A DNA stretch of 52,383 nucleotides, from the NCBI GenBank assembly GCA_049694275.1, contig JBAVQS010000253.1:1-52383 (forward strand), read 5' to 3'. The notes below the pieces were generated by a model that made no database searches, had not been told where the DNA came from, and saw only the letters and a program-made list of their open reading frames with translations. Shown here piece after piece: positions 51,719 to 52,383 of the stretch (its first letter is position 1; each line of letters opens with the position of its first letter). Source of the DNA: JBAVQS01 sp049694275. GTDB taxonomy: Bacteria > Chloroflexota > Anaerolineae > UBA4142 > SHND01. The position numbers were made by a program, and so were the translations under genes.

Positions 51719-52383
51719 ATGAAGAAAATCATCATTGCGACGACGGCGACGATTTGCCTGTTCCTTTTGTTTCTCGCCCTCGGCATGGTCTACGACGCCT
51801 TTAACTCACAAACGCTGGCGCAGGGTCAGCAACAATCCTGCCCGCTGACTCAAGCTCAGGCGCAGAATGCCGCGCAAGCGTTTCAAGCGATGGCCCCGGT
51901 GTTTCAGAGCCCGCGCTGCTTGAATTGTCACGGCGCGTACGGCGACATCAGCACCAATCCCAAGACCAAGCACCCCGGCGGCTATATCCCGCTGGATAAT
52001 TTTGGCAATCCGAAAGACCCCTCCAAAGAATGCACCAACTGCCACGACCTGGGCGGCAAGCAGTGGCAGATTGCGCCCCCGCACATGTTCTTTACGAACG
52101 AGAATACGGTCTCCATGTGCCAGCAAATGAAGCGGATGGATAATGGGATTAATGTTCTCAATCACCTGGCTTCAGACCGCCTGGTCCAGTTGGGATTCCA
52201 GGGCAAGAAGGGACAGTCCGACCAGGCGGCGGAGCCGCCGCCGATCTCGAAAGGCGACTTTCTCAAGCTGGCGGAGAACTGGGTTTCGGCTGTCTATTCC
52301 TCGACCGCGCATAGCGTTTGGGGGCAGCCATTCCCCGGCGGCAACGAATCGTCGTGCGGCTGCGACCCGAACAATTTCAAGCA
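51719..52383 (+). CDS. exported multiheme c-type cytochrome (5' part, runs off the window)
   Basis: At least 221 residues, open at the window edge. MKKIIIATTATICLFLLFLA is a membrane-targeting segment. Two heme sites are seen: CLNCH in SPRCLNCHGAYGD, and CTNCH in KECTNCHDLGGKQW. More may follow downstream; CGCDPN near the edge lacks the histidine. The arrangement resembles periplasmic or cell-surface multiheme cytochromes. ATG 51719 gives seven bases to AAGGGG; ATG 51716 adds one Met. It lies directly behind the dockerin gene. Confidence 0.8.
   Translation, partial: MKKIIIATTATICLFLLFLALGMVYDAFNSQTLAQGQQQSCPLTQAQAQNAAQAFQAMAPVFQSPRCLNCHGAYGDISTNPKTKHPGGYIPLDNFGNPKDPSKECTNCHDLGGKQWQIAPPHMFFTNENTVSMCQQMKRMDNGINVLNHLASDRLVQLGFQGKKGQSDQAAEPPPISKGDFLKLAENWVSAVYSSTAHSVWGQPFPGGNESSCGCDPNNFK

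Overview
The window looks like a stretch of chromosome from a GC-rich member of the Chloroflexota, probably an Anaerolineae-like lineage. That call is an inference from gene content: Thr/Pro-rich spacers in surface proteins, a NACHT-STAND protein with an FGE-type sensor, Hanks-type kinases with periplasmic propellers, a non-pyrrolysine MttB-type methyltransferase, tungstate uptake, and DUF4157 and CHAT proteins. No rRNA, tRNA, CRISPR array or transposase was seen. Coding density is high and no gap exceeds 300 bases. The largest gaps, at 12782-13066, 46842-47084 and 49812-50031, are promoter or leader regions.

Layout. 121-4702 (minus): a STAND NTPase, a serine hydrolase and a CPBP membrane protease. 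4805-11229 (plus): E1 and E2 of 2-oxoglutarate dehydrogenase, then a GH15 glucoamylase-like lipoprotein. 11303-12781 (minus): a di-heme cytochrome c. 13067-14236 (plus): a lysine-6-dehydrogenase-like enzyme, ending at a perfect palindromic terminator shared with the next, convergent operon. 14269-20039 (minus): seven closely packed genes, namely a corrinoid protein, an MttB-family methyltransferase, a Ddn-like protein, an unrecognised 429-residue protein, a zinc-ribbon membrane protein, a small membrane protein and an alpha/alpha-toroid protein. 20209-22158 (minus): a beta-propeller plus GH114 secreted protein. 22299-27523 (plus): a Ser/Thr kinase with an outside propeller, an FHA-winged-helix regulator, a radical SAM enzyme and an AIR-synthase-like protein. 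27530-29770 (minus): two paralogous membrane-anchored proteins. 29896-33507 (minus): a tungstate ABC transporter led by a PadR-PBP fusion regulator with a clear operator. 33692-37875: an AT-richer lipoprotein, recD2, a PIN/Phd toxin-antitoxin pair and a decayed piece of a second recD2. 37902-39580: an aldo/keto reductase and a DinB-like protein. 39670-42939 (plus) and 43032-46841 (minus): a TPR-CHAT protease facing a 1269-residue protein with a DUF4157 peptidase domain, a protein kinase domain and an OTU cysteine protease domain. 47085-52383 (plus): secreted Asp-box/DUF11, discoidin-dockerin and multiheme cytochrome proteins.

The most unusual object is the DUF4157-kinase-OTU protein. It looks like a multi-enzyme effector with eukaryote-directed activities, convergent with a caspase-like CHAT protein. 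Other parts worth attention are the MttB operon with its unknown partners, the kinase/FHA regulator pair, the self-regulated tungstate operon and the structured leader before the dockerin gene.
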